This document shows positions 53,872 to 63,829 of a stretch of DNA of 64,000 nucleotides, one piece after another. The position numbers and the translations under genes were made by a program. Source of the DNA: Kluyvera genomosp. 3. GTDB lineage: Bacteria; Pseudomonadota; Gammaproteobacteria; Enterobacterales; Enterobacteriaceae. The stretch covers positions 2,636,645-2,700,644 of the forward strand of contig CP022114.1 in NCBI GenBank assembly GCA_002211745.1, read 5' to 3'. The notes beneath the pieces were generated by a model. That model was not told the DNA's origin and did no database searches. It saw only the letters and a list, made by a program, of their open reading frames with translations. Positions within the stretch are counted from its first letter, which is position 1. Every line of letters starts with the position of its first letter.

Positions 53872-56800
53872 ATGATCACAATTGACGGTAATGGTGCAGT
53901 CGCCTCGGTTGCGTTCCGTACCAGTGAAGTCATCGCCATTTACCCGATCACGCCGAGCTCAACCATGGCTGAACAGGCTGACGCGTGGGCGGGAAACGGG
54001 CTTAAAAACGTTTGGGGCGACGTCCCACGCGTGGTAGAGATGCAGTCCGAAGCCGGGGCCATCGCTGCCGTGCACGGGGCCTTGCAGACCGGCGCACTGT
54101 CGACCTCATTTACCTCATCGCAGGGTCTCCTGCTGATGATCCCCACGCTGTATAAGCTGGCCGGGCAATTGACGCCGTTCGTGCTGCATGTGGCGGCGCG
54201 CACCGTCGCGACCCACGCGTTGTCTATTTTTGGCGACCATTCCGACGTGATGGCGGTGCGCCAGACCGGCTGCGCCATGCTGTGCGCCGGTAGCGTGCAG
54301 GAAGCGCAGGACTTTGCGCTGATTTCACATATTGCGACGCTCAAGAGCCGCGTGCCGTTTATTCACTTCTTCGACGGGTTCCGCACGTCGCATGAGATTA
54401 ACAAAATCGTGCCGCTGGCCGACGATACGATCCGCGGCCTGCTGCCGCAGGAAGACATCGCCGCCCACCGCGCCCGCGCCCTGAACCCGGAGCATCCGGT
54501 TATTCGCGGTACCTCCGCAAACCCGGACACTTACTTCCAGTCTCGTGAAGCCACCAACCCGTGGTACAACGCGGTTTACGATCACGTTGAGCAGGCGATG
54601 AATGATTTTGCCGACGCCACCGGTCGCAGCTATAAACCGTTTGAATATTACGGCCATCCGCAGGCGGAACGCGTTATCGTTATTATGGGGTCGGCGATCG
54701 GCACCTGTGAAGAAGTGGTGGATGAACTGCTGACGCGCGGCGAAAAAGTGGGCGTGCTGAAAGTGCGCCTCTATCGTCCGTTCTCGGCGAAACATTTATT
54801 GCAGGCGCTGCCGGAAAGCGTACGCAGCGTCGCGGTGCTTGACCGCACCAAAGAGCCGGGCGCTCAGGCCGAGCCGCTGTATCTTGACGTGATGACCGCG
54901 TTGGCGGAAGCCTTCAACCAGGGCGAGCGTGAAACGCTGCCGCGGGTGATTGGCGGCCGCTATGGCCTGTCGTCAAAAGAGTTCGGCCCGGACTGCGTGC
55001 TCTCGATTTTCCACGAACTGTCGCAGGCGAAGCCAAAATCGCGCTTCACCGTCGGCATTTATGATGATGTCACGAACCTCTCCCTGCCGCAGATGGAAAA
55101 CACCCTGCCATCTCACGCGCGGCTGGAGGCGTTGTTCTACGGATTGGGCAGCGACGGCAGCGTGTCGGCGACCAAAAACAACATCAAAATTATCGGTAAC
55201 TCTACGCCGTGGTTTGCTCAGGGTTACTTCGTCTACGACTCTAAAAAGGCCGGTGGCCTGACGGTCTCGCACCTGCGCGTGAGCGATAACCCGATTCGCT
55301 CTGCTTATCTCGTCGCACAGGCCGATTTTGTCGGCTGTCACCAGCTACAGTTTATTGATAAATACCAGATGGCCGAGCGCCTGAAGCCTGGCGGTATTTT
55401 CCTGCTCAATACGCCGTACAGCGCCGATGAAGTGTGGGCGCGACTACCGCAGGAAGTGCAGGCGGTGCTGAATCAGAAGCACGCGCGCTTTTATGTGATT
55501 AACGCCGCCAAAATCGCCCGTGAATGCGGCCTGGCGGCACGTATTAATACCGTGATGCAGATGGCGTTCTTCCACCTCACGCAAATTCTGCCGGGCGATA
55601 GCGCGCTGATGGAACTGCAAAACGCCATCGCGAAAAGCTATAGCAGCAAAGGTCAGGATCTGGTTGAGCGTAACTGGCAAGCGCTGGCCCTGGCCCGAGA
55701 ATCCCTGTTTGAAGTGCCGCTACAGCCGGTCAACGCCAGCAGTCCAAACCGCCCGCCGGTGGTTTCTGACGCCGCGCCAGACTTCGTTAAAACCGTCACT
55801 GCCGCCATGCTTGCTGGCCTCGGCGATGCCCTGCCGGTGTCCGCGCTGCCGCCGGATGGCACCTGGCCGGTCGGTACCACGCGCTGGGAAAAACGCAATA
55901 TCGCCGAAGAGATCCCTATCTGGAAAGAAGATCTCTGCACCCAGTGTAACCACTGCGTGGCCGCCTGCCCGCACTCGGCGATTCGCGCAAAAGTGGTCTC
56001 ACCAGACGCCATGGAAAACGCCCCAGCGTCTCTGCATTCACTGGACGTGAAATCGCGCGATATGCGCGGTCAGAAATATGTCCTGCAGGTTGCGCCGGAA
56101 GACTGCACCGGCTGTAACCTGTGCGTTGAGGTATGCCCGGCGAAAGACCGTCAGAACCCAGAGATCAAAGCCATCAATATGATGTCGCGTCTGGAGCATG
56201 TTGAAGAAGAGAAAGTGAACTATGACTTCTTCCTCGACCTGCCGGAAATCGATCGCACCGCACTGGAACGCATTGATATCCGTACTTCACAGTTGATCAC
56301 CCCGCTGTTTGAATACTCCGGCGCCTGTTCTGGCTGCGGTGAAACACCGTATATCAAGCTGCTGACGCAGCTGTACGGCGACCGTATGCTGATTGCCAAC
56401 GCCACCGGCTGTTCGTCTATCTACGGCGGTAACCTGCCATCTACGCCATATACCACCGACGCGAACGGCCGCGGACCAGCGTGGGCTAACTCGCTGTTTG
56501 AAGATAACGCCGAGTTTGGTTTGGGCTTCCGTTTAACGGTCGATCAGCATCGCCAGCGTGTGATGCGTCTGCTGGACGGCTTTGCGGAACACATCCCTGC
56601 TGAGCTGAACGAAGCTTTGCATACGGACGCCACGCCAGAGGTGCGCCGCGAACAGGTTGCGGCGTTGCGTAGCGCATTAACCGGCGTGGAAGGTGCTGAA
56701 GAGCTGCTGACCGATGCTGACGCGCTGGTCGAGAAGTCTATCTGGCTGATTGGCGGCGACGGCTGGGCCTACGATATCGGCTTCGGCGGTCTGGATCATG

Positions 56801-57399
56801 TGATGAGCCTGACCGAGAACGTCAATATTCTGGTGCTCGATACCCAATGCTATTCCAACACCGGCGGCCAGGCTTCAAAAGCGACGCCACTCGGCGCGGT
56901 GACCAAGTTTGGTGAGCACGGTAAACGTAAAGCGCGGAAAGATTTGGGCGTCAGCATGATGATGTATGGTCATGTCTACGTGGCGCAAATCTCACTGGGC
57001 GCACAGCTTAACCAGACGGTGAAAGCGATTCAGGAAGCGGAGTCCTATCCGGGTCCGTCGATTATTATCGCTTACAGCCCTTGCGAAGAGCACGGTTACG
57101 ATCTGGCGCTCAGCCACGATCAGATGCGCCAGCTTACCGCTACCGGCTTCTGGCCGCTGTTCCGCTTCGACCCACGTCGCGCCGACGAAGGTAAAATCCC
57201 GCTGGCGCTGGATTCCCGTCCGCCGTCAGACGCGCTGGCCGAGACGTTAATGAACGAACAGCGTTTCCGCCGTTTGAACAGCCAGCAACCAGACGTCGCC
57301 GAACAGCTATGGAAGGATGCGGCAGAGGATCTGCAAAAACGCTACGACTTCCTCGCCATGATGGCCGGCAAGGCGGAAAAACCGACGCCGCAGGAATAA
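53872..57399 (+). CDS. ydbK: Pyruvate:flavodoxin/ferredoxin oxidoreductase YdbK (NifJ family)
   Basis: Oxidatively decarboxylates pyruvate to acetyl-CoA with flavodoxin or ferredoxin as acceptor. 1175 residues (E. coli 1174), unbroken. Domain order: N-terminal pyrimidine-binding domain (EVIAIYPITPSSTMAEQADA), domain II, a 2x[4Fe-4S] domain (CTQCNHCVAACPHS and CTGCNLCVEVCPAK), proximal-cluster Cys in YSGACSGCGETPY, and the TPP domain (GGDGWAYDIGFGGLDHVMS, NTGGQASKATPLG). Supplies reduced flavodoxin, useful in oxidative stress. Confidence 0.97.
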   Translation: MITIDGNGAVASVAFRTSEVIAIYPITPSSTMAEQADAWAGNGLKNVWGDVPRVVEMQSEAGAIAAVHGALQTGALSTSFTSSQGLLLMIPTLYKLAGQLTPFVLHVAARTVATHALSIFGDHSDVMAVRQTGCAMLCAGSVQEAQDFALISHIATLKSRVPFIHFFDGFRTSHEINKIVPLADDTIRGLLPQEDIAAHRARALNPEHPVIRGTSANPDTYFQSREATNPWYNAVYDHVEQAMNDFADATGRSYKPFEYYGHPQAERVIVIMGSAIGTCEEVVDELLTRGEKVGVLKVRLYRPFSAKHLLQALPESVRSVAVLDRTKEPGAQAEPLYLDVMTALAEAFNQGERETLPRVIGGRYGLSSKEFGPDCVLSIFHELSQAKPKSRFTVGIYDDVTNLSLPQMENTLPSHARLEALFYGLGSDGSVSATKNNIKIIGNSTPWFAQGYFVYDSKKAGGLTVSHLRVSDNPIRSAYLVAQADFVGCHQLQFIDKYQMAERLKPGGIFLLNTPYSADEVWARLPQEVQAVLNQKHARFYVINAAKIARECGLAARINTVMQMAFFHLTQILPGDSALMELQNAIAKSYSSKGQDLVERNWQALALARESLFEVPLQPVNASSPNRPPVVSDAAPDFVKTVTAAMLAGLGDALPVSALPPDGTWPVGTTRWEKRNIAEEIPIWKEDLCTQCNHCVAACPHSAIRAKVVSPDAMENAPASLHSLDVKSRDMRGQKYVLQVAPEDCTGCNLCVEVCPAKDRQNPEIKAINMMSRLEHVEEEKVNYDFFLDLPEIDRTALERIDIRTSQLITPLFEYSGACSGCGETPYIKLLTQLYGDRMLIANATGCSSIYGGNLPSTPYTTDANGRGPAWANSLFEDNAEFGLGFRLTVDQHRQRVMRLLDGFAEHIPAELNEALHTDATPEVRREQVAALRSALTGVEGAEELLTDADALVEKSIWLIGGDGWAYDIGFGGLDHVMSLTENVNILVLDTQCYSNTGGQASKATPLGAVTKFGEHGKRKARKDLGVSMMMYGHVYVAQISLGAQLNQTVKAIQEAESYPGPSIIIAYSPCEEHGYDLALSHDQMRQLTATGFWPLFRFDPRRADEGKIPLALDSRPPSDALAETLMNEQRFRRLNSQQPDVAEQLWKDAAEDLQKRYDFLAMMAGKAEKPTPQE

Positions 57400-57425
57400 C
57401 CGAATTAAGGTCATTCTCAAACCAT

Positions 57426-57529
57426 AAAAAAAGCCCGAATATCAATTCGGGCTTGTCATTTTAAGATGACGAAGAATATTAAAGACACACGGCAACATAA
57501 ATACGTTGTGTGACAAAAAGGCATATAAC
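57426..57529 (-). ncRNA. micC: MicC small RNA homologue
   Basis: On the minus strand the sequence begins GTTATATGCCTTTTTGTCAC, near-identical to the 5' end of E. coli MicC that pairs with ompC mRNA, and ends GACAAGCCCGAAT, loop, ATTCGGGC and seven T. About 104 nt (E. coli 109). Same place as in E. coli, between ydbK and ompN and divergent from the porin. The middle part differs. TAAGCT 6-7 bp upstream with TTATAC 18 bp before it may be its promoter. The hairpin can also end ydbK transcripts. Confidence 0.88.
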
Positions 57530-57754
57530 GGCCGTAGCTTACGTCAGCGATTTTTATTTGTATAATTTTTATTTTATATATATCCGGACAAATCATTCAC
57601 GATAATTATCATCATTTCAGCAGAATTATATCCTTTAGATTTTACTCATGTTGTAACAAATGTTATTTACCATATCAGATTCGTCTCTATTAGCATGACT
57701 GTGCTTTCTTAGTCAGAAAGTGCGCGTATAAAAAATACTAAAGGAATATATTCA

Positions 57755-58917
57755 ATGAACAGAAAAGTACTGGCCCTCGTTATTCCTGCCCTGTTAGCCG
57801 CAGGCGCAGCTCATGCCGCAGAAGTTTATAATAAAGACGGCAACAAATTAGACATCTATGGCAAGGTAGATGGTCTGCATTATTTCTCCAGCGATTCTAA
57901 GAAAGATGGCGATCAGACTTACGTCCGCTTCGGTTTCAAAGGTGAAACTCAGATTAACGATATGCTGACTGGTTACGGCCAGTGGAATATAACGTTCAGG
58001 CAAATTCAACTGAAGGTGATGGCGCGAACAACTGGACTCGTCTGGCGTTTGCAGGTCTGAAATTCGGCGATTACGGTTCATTCGACTACGGTCGTAACTA
58101 CGGCGTACTGTACGACGTTGAAGGCTGGACCGATATGCTGCCAGAGTTCGGTGGCGACTCCTACACCAACTCTGACAACTTTATGACTGGTCGTGCTAAC
58201 GGTGTTGCAACTTACCGTAACACTGATTTCTTCGGTCTGGTTGATGGCCTGAACTTTGCTCTGCAGTATCAGGGCAAAAATGAAAGCCAAAGCCCTGATG
58301 ACATCAATCCGTCCGTTGGTACTAATAACCGTGCCTCCGGTAGCGACTCTCGCTTTGACAATGGTGACGGCTTCGGTATTTCCACTACGTACGATATGGG
58401 AATGGGCTTCAGCGCTGGTGCTGCTTATAGCACATCAGACCGTACCACCGATCAGGAAAACGGCTATATTGGAAAAAATCATACTGGCAACCAGTATGCA
58501 GGTGGCGATACCGCTGATGCATGGACCGCTGGTCTGAAATATGATGCGAACAACATCTATCTCGCAACCATGTATTCCGAAACCCGTAACATGACTCCAT
58601 ACGGTGATTCTGGTATTGCAAACAAAACTCAGAACTACGAAGTAACCGCACAATATCAATTCGACTTCGGCCTGCGTCCGGCAATTTCTTACCTGCAATC
58701 TAAAGGTAAGGATCTGTACAACATTAACGGTACTAACGCTGGCGACAAAGATCTGGTTAAATACATGGATATTGGCGCGACTTACTACTTCAACAAAAAC
58801 ATGTCCACCTACGTTGATTATAAAATCAACCTGCTGGACGGCAACGATTCCTTCTATCAGGAAAACGGTATTTCTACCGACAACATCGTTGCGCTGGGTA
58901 TGGTTTACCAGTTCTAA
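57755..58917 (+). CDS. ompN: General porin, OmpN/OmpC-like
   Basis: Trimeric outer-membrane porin. Signal peptide [20 protein letters not shown] to Ala-Ala, mature start [20 protein letters not shown], eyelet loop [20 protein letters not shown], and the C-terminal VALGMVYQF with final Phe. The frame breaks at GG 57984-57985; one more G joins GYGQW to [11 protein letters not shown] and gives 387 residues (E. coli OmpN 377). Position next to ydbK and micC favours ompN over ompC. Confidence 0.92.
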
Positions 58918-58924
58918 TGCGATA

Positions 58925-58954
58925 AAAAACCCGCCGTTCACGGCGGGTTTTCTT
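58925..58954 (+). terminator. Porin terminator
   Basis: CCCGCCG/CGGCGGG with TTCA loop, TTTTCTTT after; A-rich before, so it may also serve the minus-strand genes. Confidence 0.88.
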
Positions 58955-58957
58955 TAT

Positions 58958-59242
58958 TTACTGCACCACGCTTTCGCCGTGGATTTCCCCTTTAAATCCG
59001 GTTTTGGCAATCGCCGCTAATAGCCGCTGATTATCAAAATTCTCCGGCACCACCACTTCCGCCTGACGCGTTCTCAGCGAAGCTTTCGCCTTAATGACGC
59101 CATCGGTGCTGCGCAGCGCCTGGTTAATGGAAATCACGCACAGCGGGCAGTTCATTTCGCCGACATCAATGGTGACCAATTTATCGGCCGCCCAGCCCAG
59201 TGGCGTAAACATCAGTAACGCCAGACACACGGCTTTTTTCAT
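58958..59242 (-). CDS. MerP-like periplasmic heavy-metal-binding protein
   Basis: 94 residues: signal peptide (about 1-19, ending GWA), then one HMA domain with GEMNCPLCVISINQAL (MxCxxC), the soft-metal site of MerP. ATG 59242 overlaps the stop of the MerT-like gene by 4 bp, so the two are coupled. No merR or merA is present in the window. Confidence 0.85.
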   Translation of the reverse strand: MKKAVCLALLMFTPLGWAADKLVTIDVGEMNCPLCVISINQALRSTDGVIKAKASLRTRQAEVVVPENFDNQRLLAAIAKTGFKGEIHGESVVQ

Positions 59243-59594
59243 TCCATCCACTCCCAGATCCAGGGTAATACATAAGGATAGGTAATCAAGGCCAGCACTA
59301 ACGGCACCGCCAGCCAATACAACCACACCAGCACCCGACGACTTACGACGTTAACGCATACCGGTTTCGACGACAGATGCAGACGCCAGAATCCACGCGC
59401 CATCAGACCAACGGCAACAATAATCATCGGGATTTGCAGCCAGGACGCCCCGGAATACCCACCAGCCCGGCAGCGGAAACCCCAAACACCAGATACAGTA
59501 GCGGCCCAATGCAGCACAGCGTTGACGCGCCCGCGGCTACGATCGCCGCGAGCAACGTTAACACGCCGCCCTTAATGCTGTTCGACGCTGACAT
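59239..59594 (-). CDS. MerT-like inner-membrane metal transport protein
   Basis: 118 residues after restoring the four-C run 59448-59451, which splits SAAGLVGIPG from ASWLQIPMIIVAVGLMARG. Three hydrophobic segments; helix 1 carries the vicinal STLCCIGPLLYL, the cysteine pair by which MerT accepts Hg(II), and a further Cys follows in SSKPVCVNV. MerT is 116 residues. Start ATG 59594, reading MSASNSIKGGVLTLLAA, overlaps the transglutaminase 3' end by 23 bp. Whether the metal is Hg is not shown. Confidence 0.8.
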
Positions 59595-60714
59595 AGTCGT
59601 AGCTAAACGCAGATGGGTCGTAGAAATTCAGCGGATCGCCGTCGACTTCCGCATACGGATAGCCCAGGTTATTCACGTCACCCTGCTCCGCGGCTGGCGA
59701 CAGTGCGAAATCACGCGCGTGGTTGAATCCCACCCAGTTCATTTCCCAGTTACCAAACAGATAATCGTTCACCGCGGTGACTGCCGGGTCGCCATTCTCT
59801 TTTTTCTCTGTCAGACGCATTTTGGTCACGTCTGCCGGGTCTGCTGGCATCCAGCCGAAACCGGCTAACCAGAACATCGCGCGGCAGTGTTGACCGCCGC
59901 TGATTTTGGCCACGCCTTTATCGTCGGCGCTGCCAAATGCTTTCGTGGAGTATTGATTAAGCTTGCGGCTCGCGCCTAAACGGATGCCAAACATTTCACG
60001 TGCCGGAATGCCGACCGCACGGCACAGTGCGACAAACACCGAGTTAATGTCGGTGCATTTGCCACCGAGCTTGCCGGTTTTCAGGATCTCCCCGACATCG
60101 CCGGTTCCGCAACCTATGACCGCGTCATCACGATGCATATGGGTGCTGACCCAGTCGTGAATCAGACGCGCCTGTTTCAGCGGCGCTTTTTCGTTGCCGA
60201 TAATTTTCAGCGCGGTCTCTTTCACCAGCCCATCCACCGGAATATGCGCCGTCGCCTGCAGGAAAGGTTTAATCTCATCGGGATCACCGCCCCTTTCCCC
60301 GGCAACTGCCAGTCAGTGAGAAGATTGTCTTTCAACACTTCCCAGTCGCGGGTTTCAATTTCCATCTCCACGTTAATATTCAGCGGTCCGTTTGAGGCCG
60401 GCCACGTCACGTACAGCACTTTCGCGCCATAGCGATTATTGGCATTCAGCGTGGCACTTTGATAGTTGCCGCTGAAGGAGAGATTGATCAGTTGCTGGAA
60501 GGCGGTCTCTTCCGGGATGGGGATCCACAAATTCACCTTCCGGAAGAGCCTTCCGGTGCCTTCAGGCTATAGGTTTGGGTCATAATGAAGCGGCGGTATT
60601 TGCCGGAAGATGAGACAGCAGGCTGAGCCTGCGTTTCTGTTTTAGCAAAAACCGGGCTCACCAGCCCAGCGTTGAGAGGGCTGCAGCACCTTTCAGGAAG
60701 TTACGCCTTTGCAT
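59572..60714 (-). CDS. Tat-exported transglutaminase-like protein
   Basis: 381 residues after restoring three single-base losses (CCC 60665-60667, TT 60538-60539 and GGG 60280-60282). N-terminus MQRRNFLKGAAALSTLGLVS is a twin-arginine signal. The C-terminal half is a transglutaminase-like domain: GGKCTDINSVFVALCRAVGI (catalytic Cys), GGQHCRAMFWLAGFGWMPAD (His and Asp). The N-terminal half is beta-rich with no recognised motif. First gene of a three-gene overlapping set with merT-like and merP-like genes. Substrate unknown; a protease or amidase action in the periplasm is as likely as cross-linking. Confidence 0.83.
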
Positions 60715-61214
60715 TGTGTATCCTTCATCACCAGAAAAAGCTGGCGCTTAACCCCGCACCTGCGGAGGTTGGCCGCTATTATGCGGCCATGTATTCATCA
60801 CCACAATGAATAAGAGGCCATAAAATCCCTTATGGTTAAAATGTCTCAGGCCAGAACAGCATGATGTTATAAAAATGATAAAAACGGAGGCCTACAGATT
60901 ATTCTGATTAACGCCTTTTCATAAGAAAAATACCCATATAATTTCAGAGGTAAAGTACCTCGTTGCAGGTTCATGCTTGTCGCTATTCTTCACGATTTAC
61001 CCCTGATTTGCTGAGCATACCGTGCGTGAATAAGCCGTGACGATGAAATAATATGTTAACTTAATGGCTTGTTATCAATAGCATTAGCTGTAAACTGTTT
61101 CGCGAAGTCGCCTGTAAATGGGTATTTATATTGCATTAATGCGGCCATCGATAAATCCCGGCCGGTGGGCAATTTATTATAAAAAATAAAAATTCATGTG
61201 GTTTTATGTTACAA
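60715..61214. other. 500-bp intergenic region
   Basis: No credible gene. AT-rich with many AATAAT-like segments. GGCCGC/GCGGCC at 60771-60788 is a perfect 6-bp inverted repeat 57 bp upstream of the transglutaminase start. Promoters for both divergent transcripts must lie here; none is clear enough to call. Confidence 0.4.
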
Positions 61215-62910
61215 ATGAAAAGAAAATCAACAGAAAAACAAAATAAAGACTCATTTATTACGTCTCGTTACACAATAATTTGTCTGGGCATCCTTGGCTG
61301 CCTGGGGTTTTATTGGTTAGAGTCGCCGACCTGCAATTTTTAAATCACCCTATGCTGGCAAAAGAGGCCGATCAGCGTTCACTGCGCACCGTCGTGTTGC
61401 CGACAAACCGCGGCACGCTGGTCGACCGCGATGGCGAGGCGCTCGCCATGAGCGTCCCGTCACGTGACGTTGTGGTCGATCCGGTCAAAATTGTTGAGGC
61501 CAGTCCGAATTTCCGCGATGCAAAATGGCAATATCTCGCTTCCGCGTTGAATACCACCCCCGATCAAATTGCGAACAAAATTTATCAGAATGCGCACCGT
61601 CATTTTCTATTCCTGGGACGCAAAGTTGAGCTTGGGATTGCGAAAGATATCGCCGATCTGCATATAAAAGGTATCAGCGAGGTGTATGACGACAGTCGTT
61701 TCTACCCTATGGGGAAGCGGCAGCGCCTTTAATCGGCATTGTGGGGGCAGATAATAATGGCCTGAACGGCGTAGAACGTGGCTACGATTCTATTTTACAG
61801 GGCGAACCGGGCAAGGAAATTTATCGTAAAGACGCTAATGGCGGTATTATTAACGTCCTCGATTATGACGCGCCAAAACAGCCGCCAACCGTTCAACTCA
61901 GCATTGATAAATTTGACCAATATACGCTGTACAGCAAACTGCGCGACGGCGTGCTGCTAAATAAAGCGGACTCAGGCGCGGCGGTGCTGGTCAAAATTGA
62001 TACCGGTGAGATCCTGGCTATGGCTTCTTACCCCTCGTACAACCCCAACAATTTCGATAACGCCACACAAACGCAAATGCGTGATGTGGCGATTAACGAC
62101 AGTTTCGAACCCGGTTCCACGGTCAAGCCGTTGGTGATTATCGAGGGGCTGGAGAGAAACATTATTCAGCCAAATACTTTGCTGGATACCACCCCTATCG
62201 CGTCAATGGCCATCTGATTCGCGACGTGGGCCATTGGCCACAGCTGACGCCAACCGGTATTCTGCAAAAATCGAGCGATATCGGCGTTTCTCATATTGCG
62301 CTGGCAATGCCGGCACAGGCGCTGGTTGATACCTATCAGGCGTTCGGTCTCGGCAAACCCACTGGCCTGGGGCTTAGCGGGGAAAGCGTAGGCTATTTTC
62401 CGCTGCACCGTCGGCAGTGGGCCGATATTGAACGTGCGACCTTCTCCTTCGGCTACGGATTACGCGTCACGCCGCTGCAGATAGCCCGCGAATACGCCAC
62501 CCTGGGTTCGTTTGGGTCTATCGTCCCCTGTCGATCACCAAAGTGACCCGCCAGTAATGGGCCAGCAGGTGGCCGATCCATCGATCGTTAAAACCGTGGT
62601 ACATATGATGGAAAGCGATGTGCTTCCCGGCGGCAGCGGCGTGCGGGCGGCGGTGCCGGGGTATCGGCTGGCGACCAAAACAGGGACCGCTGAAAAACTG
62701 GGCGATAGCGGCAAGTATGACGGCGGCTATGTGAACTACACAGCAGGCGTCGCGCCGGTTAGCCACCCGGAAGTCGCACTGGTCGTGGTCGTTAACAACC
62801 CCACTGCCGGTACTCACTTCGGCGGTTCCGTCGCGGCGCCGATTTTCGGCAACATCATGGGTCCGGTATTGAAGAATATGAATATCGCGCCGGACGCGCT
62901 GATACAGTAG
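61215..62910 (+). CDS. Class B penicillin-binding protein, FtsI/PBP3 paralogue (PBP3SAL-like)
   Basis: Periplasmic DD-transpeptidase with one N-terminal membrane helix (RYTIICLGILGCLGFLLV). Colinear with FtsI: RGTLVDRDGEALAMSVPSRD, LNGVERGYDSIL, ASYPSYNPNNF, FEPGSTVKPLV (SxxK, Ser about 302), LQKSSDIGVSHIALAMP (SxN motif read as SSD, about 354-356), SFGYGLRVTPLQ and TKTGTAEK (KTG about 490). Five single-base losses: TTTT near 61310-61313, GGGG near 61711-61714, CCCC near 62191-62194, GGG near 62515-62517 and CCC near 62547-62549. Restored, it has 566 residues (FtsI 588; the C-terminal tail is shorter). No division gene cluster around it. ATG 61206 is an alternative start. Confidence 0.87.
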
Positions 62911-62932
62911 GCCCCAAATTTGGCTGCGGTGT

Positions 62933-63829
62933 TTATCGTTCCCGCAGCCATTTTTCATACTGCTCAGGCCACGCGAGAGTTTGAGTTCCAGCCCTGCCCA
63001 TCCCAAAGCCATGTCCCCGGAAGGATAACGATGCATTTCTACCGATACGCCTTCACGGAGGCAGGCCGTCTGTAAAATTAAGGTGTTGTGCGGATCGGAC
63101 ACCGAATCATCTTCCGCCTGAACCAGAAACATCGGCGGAGTCGTTGGCGTCACGTAATGTTGTACTGACCAGGCGGCATCCTGTGCCTGCGTCGCATTCT
63201 TCCCCACCAATACCCGATGCGTTGAAGTGTGGCTGTAAGGTTTCTCCAGCGTCACGATGGATAAATCAGCGCCGCGCCATCAGCTCGCGCCGGTAGGCTG
63301 TCCAGCGCATCAAGCGGCGTATAGCTGCGCTCTTCAGCGCGCGTTGCCGCCATTCCCAACAGATGCCCTCCGGCGGAAAATCCCAGCACGCTCACCCGCT
63401 TCTCCCGCTGACGGATGATGCGCAACGCCCGCTGGGCATCCTGTAAAGCAACGCGAGAACCGTCGTGCCAGCCTTCTCCCGGCAGGCGGTAGCTGAGTAT
63501 ATAAGCGGTATAACCTCGGGCTACCAACCAGCGCGCGGCGGGCCAGCCCTCCTTCGCCATCTCAACGCGGGTATAACCACCGCCCGGTGCGACCAGCACG
63601 CCGTGCCCATTCGCCCTGAACGGCGTCAGAATCGTGAGGAAGGGAACGGCAATATGACGCTGCGCCCATGCACGCTCAGTTGCAATGGCCCGTTGGACCG
63701 CCGCCGGGCGGAATACCCGGCCATAATGGCAGCATCTCTGTCGAGACGTCTGAAGGCGTGGATAAAGACAGCCCGCCTCGCCGCCAACAGCGTGGCACTC
63801 AAACCGAGAAGAAATTGACGACGCCGCAT
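62933..63829 (-). CDS. Exported alpha/beta-hydrolase esterase
   Basis: About 300 residues. N-terminus MRRRQFLLGLSATLLAA is a signal (possibly Tat). Hydrolase landmarks: GVLVAPGGGYTRVEMAKEGW (oxyanion loop), LGFSAGGHLLG (nucleophile Ser in GxSxG), QAEDDSVSDPHNT (Asp) and PSGGHGFGMG (His). Breaks: GG 63259-63260, CCCC 63015-63018, CCC 63689-63691, around 63651-63655, and near 63771-63780, where an extra base fits as well as two lost ones. Frame is open between breaks and motifs are intact, so I treat it as one gene. Resembles acetyl-xylan or carboxylesterases. Confidence 0.78.

Noticed and set aside
58958-59594. Mercury resistance operon
   Set aside because: Only MerT-like and MerP-like genes occur; no merR, merA or operator, and no transposon ends or inverted repeats flank them.
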